19,962 nucleotides of DNA, taken from positions 1 to 19,962 of the forward strand of contig JBQTIP010000079.1 in the NCBI GenBank assembly GCA_052388025.1, read 5' to 3'. Position numbers and translations under genes: made by a program. Position 1 is the stretch's first letter. Each line of letters opens with the position of its first letter. Source of the stretch: JBQTIP01 sp052388025. GTDB lineage: Bacteria > Actinomycetota > UBA4738 > HRBIN12. Below the pieces are notes generated by a model. It saw nothing but the letters and a program-made list of their open reading frames with translations. It did no database searches and had not been told where the DNA came from. Positions 1 to 7,401 of this stretch are shown one piece after another.

Positions 1-425
1 CCTCGGGCGCGCCGACCTACGCGCTGCTCGGCGACCTGACGCTGCTCCACGACGCCGGCTCGCTGCTCTGGAGCGCGGGGCGCGGCCTCGACGCCGTGCT
101 CGTTGTGCCGAACAACGATGGCGGATCGGTGTTCTCGTTCCTCCCGGGGCAGCGAGAGCTCCCCGAGCACGAGGAGCTGTTCGTCACGCCGCACGGATTG
201 GACCTCGCGAAGCTCGCGGCGGTCGCCGGCGCAGGCTACGAGCGTGTCGAGGCGGCCGGCGAGGTTGTCCCGACCGTGCAGCGCGCCGCTTCAACCGGAG
301 TGGTCTGGGTCGTCGAGGTTCCGTCCGACCGCGAACGGAACCTCGCCCGCCACGCCGAGGTGAGTGAGGCCGTCGCGGCCACGCTCTCGGAACGCGCACA
401 CGACCTCGAGAGCCGGTCAGACTGA
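1..425 (+). CDS. menD: MenD C-terminal part (SEPHCHC synthase), 5' end outside window
   Basis: The reading frame is open from the left edge (first full codon at base 3) to a TGA at 423-425, so only about the last 140 residues are present. MenD is a thiamine-diphosphate enzyme that joins 2-oxoglutarate and isochorismate to give SEPHCHC, an early step of menaquinone synthesis in the cytosol. The visible part carries the typical MenD C-terminal signature: a GDLTLLHD segment, then VVPNNDGGSVFSFLP (ThDP/Mg-binding region, NNDGG), and a TPHGLDLAKLA segment. It is the only plus-strand gene and converges on the LolA-like pair, with 10 bases between the stop codons. The menF and menG genes at 12711-14674 supply other steps of the same pathway but lie about 12 kb away on the other strand. 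Family assignment is firm; nothing can be said about the missing N-terminal half. Confidence 0.92.
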   Translation, partial: SGAPTYALLGDLTLLHDAGSLLWSAGRGLDAVLVVPNNDGGSVFSFLPGQRELPEHEELFVTPHGLDLAKLAAVAGAGYERVEAAGEVVPTVQRAASTGVVWVVEVPSDRERNLARHAEVSEAVAATLSERAHDLESRSD

Positions 426-435
426 CGCCGTCGGG

Positions 436-1632
436 TCACGTCGGGCGAGTATCGACCGCGGGGCCGGCTTGTCCAGAGACCAGGGGCGGTGGCTCCTCGG
501 GCAGGGGGACGAGTGACCTGGCCAACTCCAGCAGCTCGTCCCTGCCGACGTGATGGCTTTGGATCTCGACGTGGGTGCCCAGCCGCTCGAGCCGCGCGAT
601 GCGAAGCGGCGGCTGGGACTCCCGATCCTCCCCCAACCGTATCTCCGCTTCCTGTTCCCACGCCAATCCGGGACGCTCGGGGATCGGCTCCGCGGATTCG
701 ATGAGCCAGAACTGCCGGTCGTCCTCGCCAAACCATCGCGACGCGAAGCTGATGTGGACCTGCTCCGGGATCCCGTATCGCGGGATGGGGGCCTCGACCC
801 GCGCTTCGAGGGGGGCGAAGGGCCGTTCGGGTACCAGGACGGTGAAGGACACGGCCGTCTGAAGGTCCGCCGGGACGACGGCCCGGGACACGTGGGGCGG
901 CTCGAACTCGACCCCTTCGGGTGGGTCGAACGTCCCCTCGGGGAACGACTCGTCGAACGCCACCTCCCGCATCTCGAGGACGCGGAACGGCTCGCCCCCG
1001 ATGCGGGCCTCGCTTCGCAGCAGCACGCCTCGGCGGGCGTCGACCAGGAGGTCGTACTCGTCCGCCCCGTTGCCGAAGCCGTGCGTCGCCCCGCGCCAGT
1101 CGCCACTCTCCTCGTCGTTGTCATCGATCTCGCTTGGGGTGGCCAGGACATGCAGCACGCCTCGCCCGAGGAACGCCGAGCGACCCGTTACCTGAAGCTC
1201 CACGGCTGGCAGGATCGTGGACGGGTCGGTCAGCGCGTGCCCGGGCCCGGTCCCATGCTCGTGGTTGGACCTACCGGCGTTCGTTGAGGCTCCCTGGGAG
1301 GGCGACCAGCTCCACCACGTGTCCCCGGCGATCACGACGGACACTGGCTCGTCGCCCACCGCGAACTCGGCACGAATCCGGTCCGGCGGCGCGAGCCAGA
1401 ACCGCCAGGGTTCCTCGGTCTCCTCGGGCTCCGGCTCGCTTTCGTCGTTCGATCGGCCGAATGCGACTGTCGATGTCCGGCCCGAGCCCCTCCGCTCCAT
1501 GGACCCGGTCCAGCGATCCCATGCCAGGCGGGATCGAGCCTGGTGCCTCCACTCGAATCCGGCCGCCCGAAGGGTGCGCCACCGGCGAACGGCGGTGTGC
1601 ATTAGCTCGAGCGCGTCTCCGAGATCGCTCAC
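436..1632 (-). CDS. LolA-like / DUF4367-like protein, paralogue A
   Basis: A 398-residue protein with no recognised enzymatic motif. The GTG start at 1632 overlaps the upstream stop as GTGA (1629-1632), and the conserved MSDLGDALELMHTAVRRW beginning matches the start of its neighbour; the open frame runs further upstream but into the neighbouring gene. The middle part (roughly residues 75-230: a PPDRIRAEF segment, a GDTWWSW segment, a YDLLVDARRGVLLR segment and a VAFDESFPEGTFDPP segment) has the pattern of the LolA/RseB-type beta-sheet fold, in which a sugar- or lipid-like ligand is bound. The last third resembles the DUF4367 type found in anti-sigma-related proteins. There is no signal peptide or membrane segment, which is unusual for this fold. 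It is probably cotranscribed with its paralogue. The function is unknown; the fold call is by pattern and should be taken as moderate. Confidence 0.75.
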   Translation of the reverse strand: MSDLGDALELMHTAVRRWRTLRAAGFEWRHQARSRLAWDRWTGSMERRGSGRTSTVAFGRSNDESEPEPEETEEPWRFWLAPPDRIRAEFAVGDEPVSVVIAGDTWWSWSPSQGASTNAGRSNHEHGTGPGHALTDPSTILPAVELQVTGRSAFLGRGVLHVLATPSEIDDNDEESGDWRGATHGFGNGADEYDLLVDARRGVLLRSEARIGGEPFRVLEMREVAFDESFPEGTFDPPEGVEFEPPHVSRAVVPADLQTAVSFTVLVPERPFAPLEARVEAPIPRYGIPEQVHISFASRWFGEDDRQFWLIESAEPIPERPGLAWEQEAEIRLGEDRESQPPLRIARLERLGTHVEIQSHHVGRDELLELARSLVPLPEEPPPLVSGQAGPAVDTRPT

Positions 1633-2591
1633 GGCCTCTCCTCGACGGAGAGCGCGATGGCGATCACCGCGTCGAGGGGGAGCTCGGAATGGATCTCGAC
1701 CCACTGACTCCCTCGCTCGGCTAGGACGGTGTACGAGCGATAGTGGTCGGACCCGATCTCCTCGACCAGGAGCCGCCTGCCCTCACGTCGAATCTCGCGA
1801 CTCCGGAAGTGCGCGGCCTCCCTTGCCACGGCGGGTCCCTGGCGAAGATTGATCGCGTACCGGTGTCCGGGGTCGACCGCCCAGAACACGCCCACCCAGC
1901 CCGGCGGATCGTCCGCGTCCACCAGACAGCGCAGAAGGCGCGCTCCCTCCGGGAGCACCCTTGGCAGCAGCACGGGGAAATCGACCGCCCGGCGAGCCTC
2001 TTCCATCGAGACCTCGCGAGGCTGCGCGATGCCGCTCCGCACGGGGCGGTGGCCGGCGGCGTACGGTCGGGCGAACAGCCCGGCGGGGAGCTCCTCGTCG
2101 AATGCGACCTCGTCGAACCGAGAGCGTAAACCGGCCAGTGCGACGCCGCGCTCGAGGTCGATGGGAACCTCGATCGGGTCGGTCGATCCCCAGAAGCCCC
2201 ACCATCTCCAGTCGGCTCCCGGACGGGGCCTAGCCAGGAGGACCACCGCGGGGCGACCGGCCACTCGCTGGTCGCGGACGATCTCCAACAGCGAGGCGGC
2301 GAGCAACGAGCGAGTGTGGAGGAGGGCGAACTCCGGCTGCATCCCGATGCCCAGGTTCGGATCCCCATCGTTTGTGTGCGCCTCGCCGTCGGGGCCGAGC
2401 GCCCACCACACGTCCCCTGCTCGGACGGTGATCTGCCTTGCGCCGCCACTCGGCGACTCGAAGCGGAAACGGTCGTCCCCCGCCCACCAGAGCCGCCAGC
2501 GTCTTTCGTTGGTGCGACCTGAGGCTCGGACCGTGCGGAACCGCCGACAACTGGAGTGGATCAGCTCGAGCACATCGCCGAAGCGTCTCAT
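1629..2591 (-). CDS. LolA-like / DUF4367-like protein, paralogue B
   Basis: A 320-residue protein, paralogous to the next gene downstream. The ATG at 2591 is chosen because the residues that follow (MRRFGDVLELIHSSCRRFRT) match the start of the paralogue; the frame is open further upstream only as antisense-like, arginine-rich sequence that overlaps the FAD oxidoreductase gene. No clear Shine-Dalgarno sequence precedes it. Visible pieces in order are a WRLWWAGDDRFRFE segment near the start, GDVWWALGPDG, a VAFDEELPAGLFARP segment in the middle, and FPVLLPRVLPEGARL, the last being the typical opening of a DUF4367-like domain. A signal peptide and transmembrane helices are absent. It lies 47 bases after the FAD oxidoreductase and is coupled to paralogue A through GTGA. 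Role unknown; a sensor or carrier of a hydrophobic or carbohydrate ligand would fit the fold but is speculation. Confidence 0.75.
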   Translation of the reverse strand: MRRFGDVLELIHSSCRRFRTVRASGRTNERRWRLWWAGDDRFRFESPSGGARQITVRAGDVWWALGPDGEAHTNDGDPNLGIGMQPEFALLHTRSLLAASLLEIVRDQRVAGRPAVVLLARPRPGADWRWWGFWGSTDPIEVPIDLERGVALAGLRSRFDEVAFDEELPAGLFARPYAAGHRPVRSGIAQPREVSMEEARRAVDFPVLLPRVLPEGARLLRCLVDADDPPGWVGVFWAVDPGHRYAINLRQGPAVAREAAHFRSREIRREGRRLLVEEIGSDHYRSYTVLAERGSQWVEIHSELPLDAVIAIALSVEERP

Positions 2592-2638
2592 GTCAGCGTC
2601 ACGCAGCGTCGCCCTCGTCCGCCCGTGCCCCAGACTTC

Positions 2639-3973
2639 TCAGCTCCAGGGGAACGGAGAGTGGCTGACCGGGTGGAGCCTCCCCTCGGCGTAACGTGAGA
2701 ACCGGAAGGGCTCGAGGAGCGCCTGCGGCTCGCCCATCAGCTCCTTCGCCACCAGGGCGCCGACCCCGATCATCTTGTAGCCGTGGTTTGAGTCGGCGAT
2801 CACGTAAGCGTTCTCGCGGAACACGTCGAACACCGGGAAGCTGTCGGGAGTGAACGCGCCGATCCCGCCCGACGGCGACTTGTGGTATAGCCCGCGCTTG
2901 CCCTCGAACCGCTTCTGGCAGTGCGCAAGCGCCGAGGTCCACATCCGCTCGAACTCCTCGCCCACGACGAACTCTTTGCTCTTCGGCCCGTAGGGGTCCA
3001 CGGCCACGTCGTCGGCCGGCTGCTCCACGATCCAGGGCATCGCGCCTCCCTGGACACCGCCGAAGTTGAAGTCCGGCTTGTAGTAGAGGCCCCACCGCTC
3101 GTCGGTGACGAGCGAGCCGTCCGTGTCGTCGTGGAGCGGCGCGACGGTGTCGACGTGGATCACGGGAGGCATGTTGCCTTCGTTATCGGTTAGGAAGCTC
3201 GGGTCGACACCGAGCGTCCCCTCTACGAGGCACCAGTAGGTCCACATCGGCCGCTCGTACGTGTTGTCGTCGCGGCCGCGAACGGTGACGGTCGTCGGCA
3301 GGTCCAGCATGTGCCAGATGTCGCGGACCCACGGTCCGCTGGCGATCACCAACTGCTCGCACGCGATGTCGCCCTGGTCGGTCTCCACGGCCGTCACGGA
3401 GCCGCCGTCGACCTCCACGCCGGTCACCCACACGGGCGAAAGGACGCGCACCCCGAGGGCCTCGGCCTTGCCCGCAAGGCCGAGCATCGAGGGCATGTTC
3501 TCCGCGTAGCCGCCCTTCTTCTCGTGGAGCACGGCCGTGATGTTCCTCGCCCGCCAGTCGTGGAAGATGCCCTCCATGTAGAGGCGACAGTCCTCCTCCC
3601 CCTCCACGAGCGTCGAGGTGTAGCCGATGGCCTGCTGCTGCTCGTGGATGGTCGCGACGTCGGCGTGCATGATCTCCGGGGCGAGCTGCATGTAACCCAC
3701 CGGGTGATAGTGGAAGGCCTCAGGGTCGGACTCCCACACCGACACCGAGTGCGCCATCAGCTCGCGCATCGCCGGCTGGAAGTAGTTGTTGCGGATGACG
3801 CCGCACGCGATCCCCGATGGCCCGGCGCCGATCCCGGTCTTGTCGAGCACTATGACGTCGGCGCCCGAGCCCGTTCCCCGCGCCTCGAGCTCCCTCGCCA
3901 GGTGCCAGGCCGTGGACAGGCCGTGCACGCCGGCCCCGATGACGACGTAGGGGGAATGGTCAGGGCAGGCCAC
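2639..3973 (-). CDS. FAD-dependent oxidoreductase, DadA/SoxB-like
   Basis: A cytosolic flavoprotein of about 444 residues from the DAO superfamily (D-amino-acid, sarcosine, N-methylglutamate and gamma-glutamylputrescine oxidases). The N-terminal Rossmann motif YVVIGAGVHGLSTAW (GxGxxG at about residues 13-18) binds FAD, followed by a VIVLDKTGIGAGPSG segment. The C-terminal stretch with ADSNHGYKMIGVGALVAKEL closes the FAD site, as in SoxB-like proteins. Two GTG starts are possible, 3982 and 3973. I prefer 3973, because AAAGGTGA (3979-3986) lies five bases before it, whereas the longer form would have that sequence directly at its start. It is a single polypeptide with no SoxA/SoxG/SoxD or MgdBCD partners nearby. 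Oxidative cleavage of a secondary amine such as an N-alkylglutamate is the natural guess from the amine/glutamate genes upstream, but the substrate is not proven. Confidence 0.9.
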   Translation of the reverse strand: MACPDHSPYVVIGAGVHGLSTAWHLARELEARGTGSGADVIVLDKTGIGAGPSGIACGVIRNNYFQPAMRELMAHSVSVWESDPEAFHYHPVGYMQLAPEIMHADVATIHEQQQAIGYTSTLVEGEEDCRLYMEGIFHDWRARNITAVLHEKKGGYAENMPSMLGLAGKAEALGVRVLSPVWVTGVEVDGGSVTAVETDQGDIACEQLVIASGPWVRDIWHMLDLPTTVTVRGRDDNTYERPMWTYWCLVEGTLGVDPSFLTDNEGNMPPVIHVDTVAPLHDDTDGSLVTDERWGLYYKPDFNFGGVQGGAMPWIVEQPADDVAVDPYGPKSKEFVVGEEFERMWTSALAHCQKRFEGKRGLYHKSPSGGIGAFTPDSFPVFDVFRENAYVIADSNHGYKMIGVGALVAKELMGEPQALLEPFRFSRYAEGRLHPVSHSPFPWS

Positions 3974-3978
3974 GGTGC

Positions 3979-3986
3979 TCACCTTT
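3979..3986 (-). promoter_or_regulatory. Shine-Dalgarno sequence that decides the FAD gene start
   Basis: The minus strand reads AAAGGTGA followed by five bases (GCACC) and then GTG at 3973-3971. It overlaps the alternative GTG at 3982, so it supports the shorter protein. Confidence 0.5.
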
Positions 3987-4006
3987 CGACGATGTTTCGG
4001 ATGCTG

Positions 4007-4012
4007 ATTCTA
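4007..4012 (-). promoter_or_regulatory. Candidate -10 box for the FAD oxidoreductase gene
   Basis: In the 71-base gap between the molybdopterin enzyme and the FAD gene, the minus strand reads TAGAAT (5 of 6 matches to TATAAT), about 34 bases before the preferred start. No good -35 box is seen at the normal distance. It would let the FAD gene be transcribed independently of the upstream gene. Confidence 0.35.
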
Positions 4013-4044
4013 GGCAAGATCCTGGATCGGCCGCGCGGACGGAC

Positions 4045-6153
4045 TCAGCGGGTCACTTCGACGAGGGTGTCGTGGAAGTCCCCGCCGCGGCCCCAGGGCG
4101 CCACGCCGTCCGCGGTCAGGGCGTTCGCCGAGCGGCCGCCCGGCGATCGCGAGGCCCACCAGCCAGACGGGATCGAGACAACGCCAGGGCGCACCCGGTC
4201 CCCGACCCTGGCCCGCACCTCGACTTCACCGCGCTCGTTGAACACGCGGACCATGTCGCCGTCGCGGATCCCGCGGGCCTGGGCGTCATCGGGGTGGATC
4301 TCGAGGAGCGGCTCCCGCTCTCCCTTCAGGTGCCGCTCGATCCCCCCGTAGCTCGAGTTCAGGAAGTGGAGCCCGGTCTTGGCCGCGACGAGCGCCAACG
4401 GGTATCGGGCGGCGAGCTCGGGATCGCCGGCGGGGCTCTCCGGCGCCGGCTCGAAGGCGGGGAGCGGATCGAAGCCGAGCTCGGCCAGCCGCTCGCTGTA
4501 GAGCTCGCATTTCCCGGAGGGCGTGGGGAAGTTCCCGTCGGCGAAGGGCCGCCAGTCCTCGGGCACGCGGAGCTTCGCCCAGCCTTCCTCGAGGAGGCGT
4601 TCGAACGTGATGCCTTCGAGCCAGGGATGGTCTGCGTCGAGGACCCGCCGGATGATCTCCTCGTCCGACTCTTGGAGCTCGAGGTGGTCCATGCCCATCG
4701 CCCGTGCCAGCCGGCGGAACAGCTCGGAGTTCGGCACCGCCTCGCCCCGCGGCTCGATCGCAGGGCGGTTGAGCGAGAGGTACAGGTGGCCCCACGTGTA
4801 CATGAGGTCCCAGTGCTCCGCTTGGGTGGTCGCGGGGAGCACGTAGTCCGCGTACCGCGCCGTGTCAGTCATGAACTGCTCGTGGACGACGGCGAAGAGG
4901 TCGTCGCGGGCGAGGCCCTCGAGAACGAGGTTCTGGTTCGGTGCGATGGCGGCCGGGTTGCTGTTGTAGACGACGAGCGCGCGGATCGGCGGCCGAAGGG
5001 AGGGATCGGTGAGGGCCCTGCCGAGCTCCAGCATGTTGATGAGGCGCTTGGCTGGATCCTCGAGCTCGGGCATCCACAGCCGTTGCATCGGGACGGCGTT
5101 CCTTACGTGGCGGCCGGTCATCGCCACGAGGCCGCCGCCGCGGTCGCGCCACGCGCCGACGAGCGCCGGCAGGCAGGCGACGGTGCGGAACGTCATCGCG
5201 CCGTTCCGCCTGTGCTCCATCCCGACGAGCGTCCGGATCGCCGCCGGCCGGACCGTTGCGTAGCGGCGCGCGAGGTCGACGATTTCCTCCACGGAGAGCC
5301 GCGTGATCTCGGCGGCGCGCTTCGGCGGGTAGTCCTGGAGGCGGTCGGAGAGCTTGTCGAAGCCCAGGGTGTGGCGCTCGACGTAGTCGTGGTCGTACAG
5401 ATCCTCGGCCACGATCACGTGCATCATCCCGAGGGCCAGGGCTGCGTCGGTGCCGGGCATCGGCTGCATGTGCCGGTCGGCCGCCTGGGCCGTCCGCGTG
5501 CGGACCGGGTCGATCACGATCACCTCGGCCCCGGCGCGCCTCGCCCGCTGGACGAACGGCCACAGGTGGAGGTTCGTCACGACCGTGTTGGTGCCCCAGA
5601 TGATGATGAGCCGGGCGTGCTGGATGTCCTCTGGGTCGATGCCGGCGTCGATCCCGATCGTGGCCGCGACCCCTGCTTGGCCGTTGTCGCCGCAGATCGT
5701 CCGCTCGAGCCGCGAGGCCTCGAGCCGCGCGAAGAAGCGTCCGTCCATGGCCATCCCCTGGACCATGCCCTGGGTGCCCATGTAGCTGTAGGGCAGGATG
5801 GCCTCAGCGCCGTCCTCGGCGACGATCCCCTTCAGGCGGGCGGCGATGTCCTCGAGGGCCTCGTCCCAGGAGACCCGCTCGAGTTCCCCGGAGCCCTTCG
5901 GCCCGGCGCGCCGGAGCGGGTAGAGGAGCCGGTCGGGGTTGTAGACCCGGTCCTCGAGGTAGTGGTTGACCTTCGCGCAGAGCCCGCCGCCCGTGAACGG
6001 GTGGTCGGGGTCACCGCGGAGTTCGACGGCGACGCCGTCCCGGACGCCAACGGTCCACGCGCACGTGTCGGGGCAGTCATGCGGACACGCCCCGCGAACG
6101 AGGAGAGGCAGGTCGGCGTCGGCATCGAGCTGAGGATCCGAGGTGGTCCGCAT
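4045..6153 (-). CDS. Molybdopterin (Mo-bisMGD) oxidoreductase, formate-dehydrogenase/DMSO-reductase family
   Basis: A 702-residue member of the molybdopterin dinucleotide oxidoreductase superfamily. Near the N-terminus four cysteines (23, 27, 31 in CPHDCPDTC and 59 in GGLCAKVN) form the usual [4Fe-4S] site. RTICGDNGQAG places Cys154 where formate dehydrogenases carry the Mo-ligating Cys or Sec, so a cysteine ligand is likely. IIWGTN and VIDPVRTRTAQ are cofactor-binding segments, and the C-terminal GIRDGDMVRVFNERG region is the molydop-binding barrel. There is no Tat signal peptide, so it should be cytosolic. The ATG at 6153 is preceded by a G-rich ribosome site. No small FeS, membrane or NAD-binding subunit is adjacent, so the electron partner is unknown. 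Its role in the amine block is unclear: oxidation of formate from a C1 unit is possible but not shown, and many proteins of this subfamily are uncharacterised. Confidence 0.9.
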   Translation of the reverse strand: MRTTSDPQLDADADLPLLVRGACPHDCPDTCAWTVGVRDGVAVELRGDPDHPFTGGGLCAKVNHYLEDRVYNPDRLLYPLRRAGPKGSGELERVSWDEALEDIAARLKGIVAEDGAEAILPYSYMGTQGMVQGMAMDGRFFARLEASRLERTICGDNGQAGVAATIGIDAGIDPEDIQHARLIIIWGTNTVVTNLHLWPFVQRARRAGAEVIVIDPVRTRTAQAADRHMQPMPGTDAALALGMMHVIVAEDLYDHDYVERHTLGFDKLSDRLQDYPPKRAAEITRLSVEEIVDLARRYATVRPAAIRTLVGMEHRRNGAMTFRTVACLPALVGAWRDRGGGLVAMTGRHVRNAVPMQRLWMPELEDPAKRLINMLELGRALTDPSLRPPIRALVVYNSNPAAIAPNQNLVLEGLARDDLFAVVHEQFMTDTARYADYVLPATTQAEHWDLMYTWGHLYLSLNRPAIEPRGEAVPNSELFRRLARAMGMDHLELQESDEEIIRRVLDADHPWLEGITFERLLEEGWAKLRVPEDWRPFADGNFPTPSGKCELYSERLAELGFDPLPAFEPAPESPAGDPELAARYPLALVAAKTGLHFLNSSYGGIERHLKGEREPLLEIHPDDAQARGIRDGDMVRVFNERGEVEVRARVGDRVRPGVVSIPSGWWASRSPGGRSANALTADGVAPWGRGGDFHDTLVEVTR

Positions 6154-6167
6154 TGGCCCCCCCTGGC

Positions 6168-6196
6168 ATTCTCGGCTCGGCCCGAAAACCAGTCAA
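6168..6196 (-). promoter_or_regulatory. Candidate housekeeping promoter of the molybdopterin oxidoreductase
   Basis: The minus strand reads TTGACT (6191-6196), a 17-base spacer, then GAGAAT (6168-6173), in the 75-base gap before the ATG at 6153. The -35 box matches 5 of 6 and the -10 box 4 of 6 consensus bases. Transcription would begin about 8 bases before the ATG, inside the G-rich ribosome site, so the mRNA would have a very short leader. It is the best-looking promoter in the window. Confidence 0.45.
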
Positions 6197-6228
6197 GCGG
6201 AGGAGGCCGCGTGCGGCGTCGGCGCCGT

Positions 6229-6591
6229 CTATTGCCGGGCTGGGCAGACGCAGAAGAGTGTGCCGTGCGGGTCCGCCATGGTCGTCCAGCGAGTGCCGCC
6301 CTCGGCGGTCTCGTCGATCTCCCACATTATCCTCGCGCCGAGCGATCTGAGCCGCTCGACCTCGGCCTCGGGATCGTCGACCCGAAGATCCATGTGCACA
6401 GGGGTCTTGCCGAACGCCACAGAGTCGACTTTCTGGATCAGCACGCGAGGCCGCTGATCCCCTTCCGGCGGTCCGAGCGCGATGTAGGGGCCTCGCTCGT
6501 ACAGTCGCTCGTAGCCGAGGGCGACCTGCCAGAACACGGCGCTCGCCTCGGCGTCGACGGCGTCCAAGGTCACTTCGATGGACGCGGTCAC
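6229..6591 (-). CDS. VOC (glyoxalase/bleomycin-resistance) family protein
   Basis: A 120-residue protein with the length and layout of a single vicinal-oxygen-chelate domain: an IEVTLDAVDAEASAVFWQVA opening, a GPYIALGPPEG turn, a TPVHMDLRVDDPEAEVERL segment starting the second beta-alpha unit, then GARIMWE and DPHGTLFCV near the end. The GTG start at 6591 overlaps the stop of the PuuD-like gene as GTGA (6588-6591), so the two are translationally coupled. The open frame extends upstream to 6960 but only as a shadow of the PuuD-like gene. VOC proteins include metal enzymes (glyoxalase, dioxygenase, epimerase) and binding proteins; this small actinobacterial type is usually of unknown substrate. 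Its coupling suggests a part in the amine/glutamate block, perhaps in handling an aldehyde or keto product, which is inference. Confidence 0.87.
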   Translation of the reverse strand: MTASIEVTLDAVDAEASAVFWQVALGYERLYERGPYIALGPPEGDQRPRVLIQKVDSVAFGKTPVHMDLRVDDPEAEVERLRSLGARIMWEIDETAEGGTRWTTMADPHGTLFCVCPARQ

Positions 6592-7382
6592 GATCCGACG
6601 GCCGCGCGGTCGCGCTCCTGCATCCGGCCGCGCGCGGCCCCGACGAATGCCTGCCAGATCCCGAGCATCCGTGGGTCGTCCTGCCACTCCTCGTGGATCT
6701 CCCACTGCACGCCCAGCACGAACGCGGACGCCTCGGGCATCTCGACGGCCTCGATCACCCTGTGCGGCGCCCACGCGACGGCCTCGAGACCGTCGCCGAG
6801 CCGGTCGATCCCCTGGTGGTGGTAGCTGTCCACCACGTACCGGTCGCCGAGGTGCCGGGCGAGCAGCGACCCGGGCTTCACGTCGATGGGGTGCGTCGGG
6901 TGGGGCGGCCGCTCGCCACCCTCGAGCGTCGCGGCCACCAGCGCGCGCCACTCCGCCCACTTCGCTCCCGGGTGATCGGCTCCGCCTTCGGGGAACTCGG
7001 ACATGTCGCCGTAGAGCGTCCCCCCGAACGCCACGTTCAGCACCTGGCAGCCTCGGCAGACCCCGAGTACGGGCACGGCCTTCTCGACCGCCAGCCGCGC
7101 GAACGACAACTCGATCTCGTCCAGGTGCGGCACGGGCTCCCCCTGCAGCGGATGCGACTCCTCCCGTCCGTACCGCCGGGCCTCGATGTCGCGCCCGCCG
7201 GCCAGCACGAGCGCATCGACGCGGTCGAGCAGGTCGGCTCGTTCGTCCTCGCGTTCGTAGTAGGGAAGCAGGGTGGGGAGCGCGCCGGCCGCGAGCAGAG
7301 GCCGGCTGTAGCCGTACCCGACGTAGTCGCCGTAGTCGGCGAAGCTCTGGGAGATGGCGACGAGAGGACGGCGAGGGCTCAC
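6588..7382 (-). CDS. PuuD-like class-I glutamine amidotransferase (peptidase C26)
   Basis: A 264-residue protein of the gamma-glutamyl-gamma-aminobutyrate hydrolase (PuuD) family. Enzymes of this family cut a gamma-glutamyl amide using a Cys-His-Glu triad. The nucleophile elbow is clear (GVCRGCQVLNVAFGG, Cys109), as are the HPIDVKPGS and VDSYHHQGI segments typical of PuuD. At the place where the family has GVQWHPE, this protein has GVQWEIHEEW, so the expected order His-x-Glu is reversed to Glu228-Ile-His230. It may use His230 with a shifted register or may have altered activity. The start is GTG at 7382, 19 bases after the preceding stop; the AGAAGG sequence upstream is rather far. Hydrolysis of a gamma-glutamylated amine or acid made by the GlnT-like enzyme is the natural role, by analogy with the putrescine pathway. 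Confidence 0.88.
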   Translation of the reverse strand: MSPRRPLVAISQSFADYGDYVGYGYSRPLLAAGALPTLLPYYEREDERADLLDRVDALVLAGGRDIEARRYGREESHPLQGEPVPHLDEIELSFARLAVEKAVPVLGVCRGCQVLNVAFGGTLYGDMSEFPEGGADHPGAKWAEWRALVAATLEGGERPPHPTHPIDVKPGSLLARHLGDRYVVDSYHHQGIDRLGDGLEAVAWAPHRVIEAVEMPEASAFVLGVQWEIHEEWQDDPRMLGIWQAFVGAARGRMQERDRAAVGS

Positions 7383-7401
7383 GACGATCGCCCGGCCTTC
7401 T

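Noticed and set aside
407..440. Bidirectional terminator between the convergent menD and LolA-like genes
   Set aside because: Only a four-pair stem (GTCA-GAC-TGAC) is present, with no T-run on either side.
4072..6825. Very long plus-strand open frame (917 codons) opposite the molybdopterin enzyme, VOC and PuuD-like genes
   Set aside because: It is a shadow of GC-rich coding DNA: its translation is full of Arg, Gly, Val and Asp without family motifs, it spans several real minus-strand genes, and all recognisable domains are on the other strand.
6592..6960. N-terminal extension of the VOC frame
   Set aside because: It overlaps the PuuD-like gene and reads as Arg/Ala/Gly-rich shadow; GTG at 6591 gives a complete single VOC domain.
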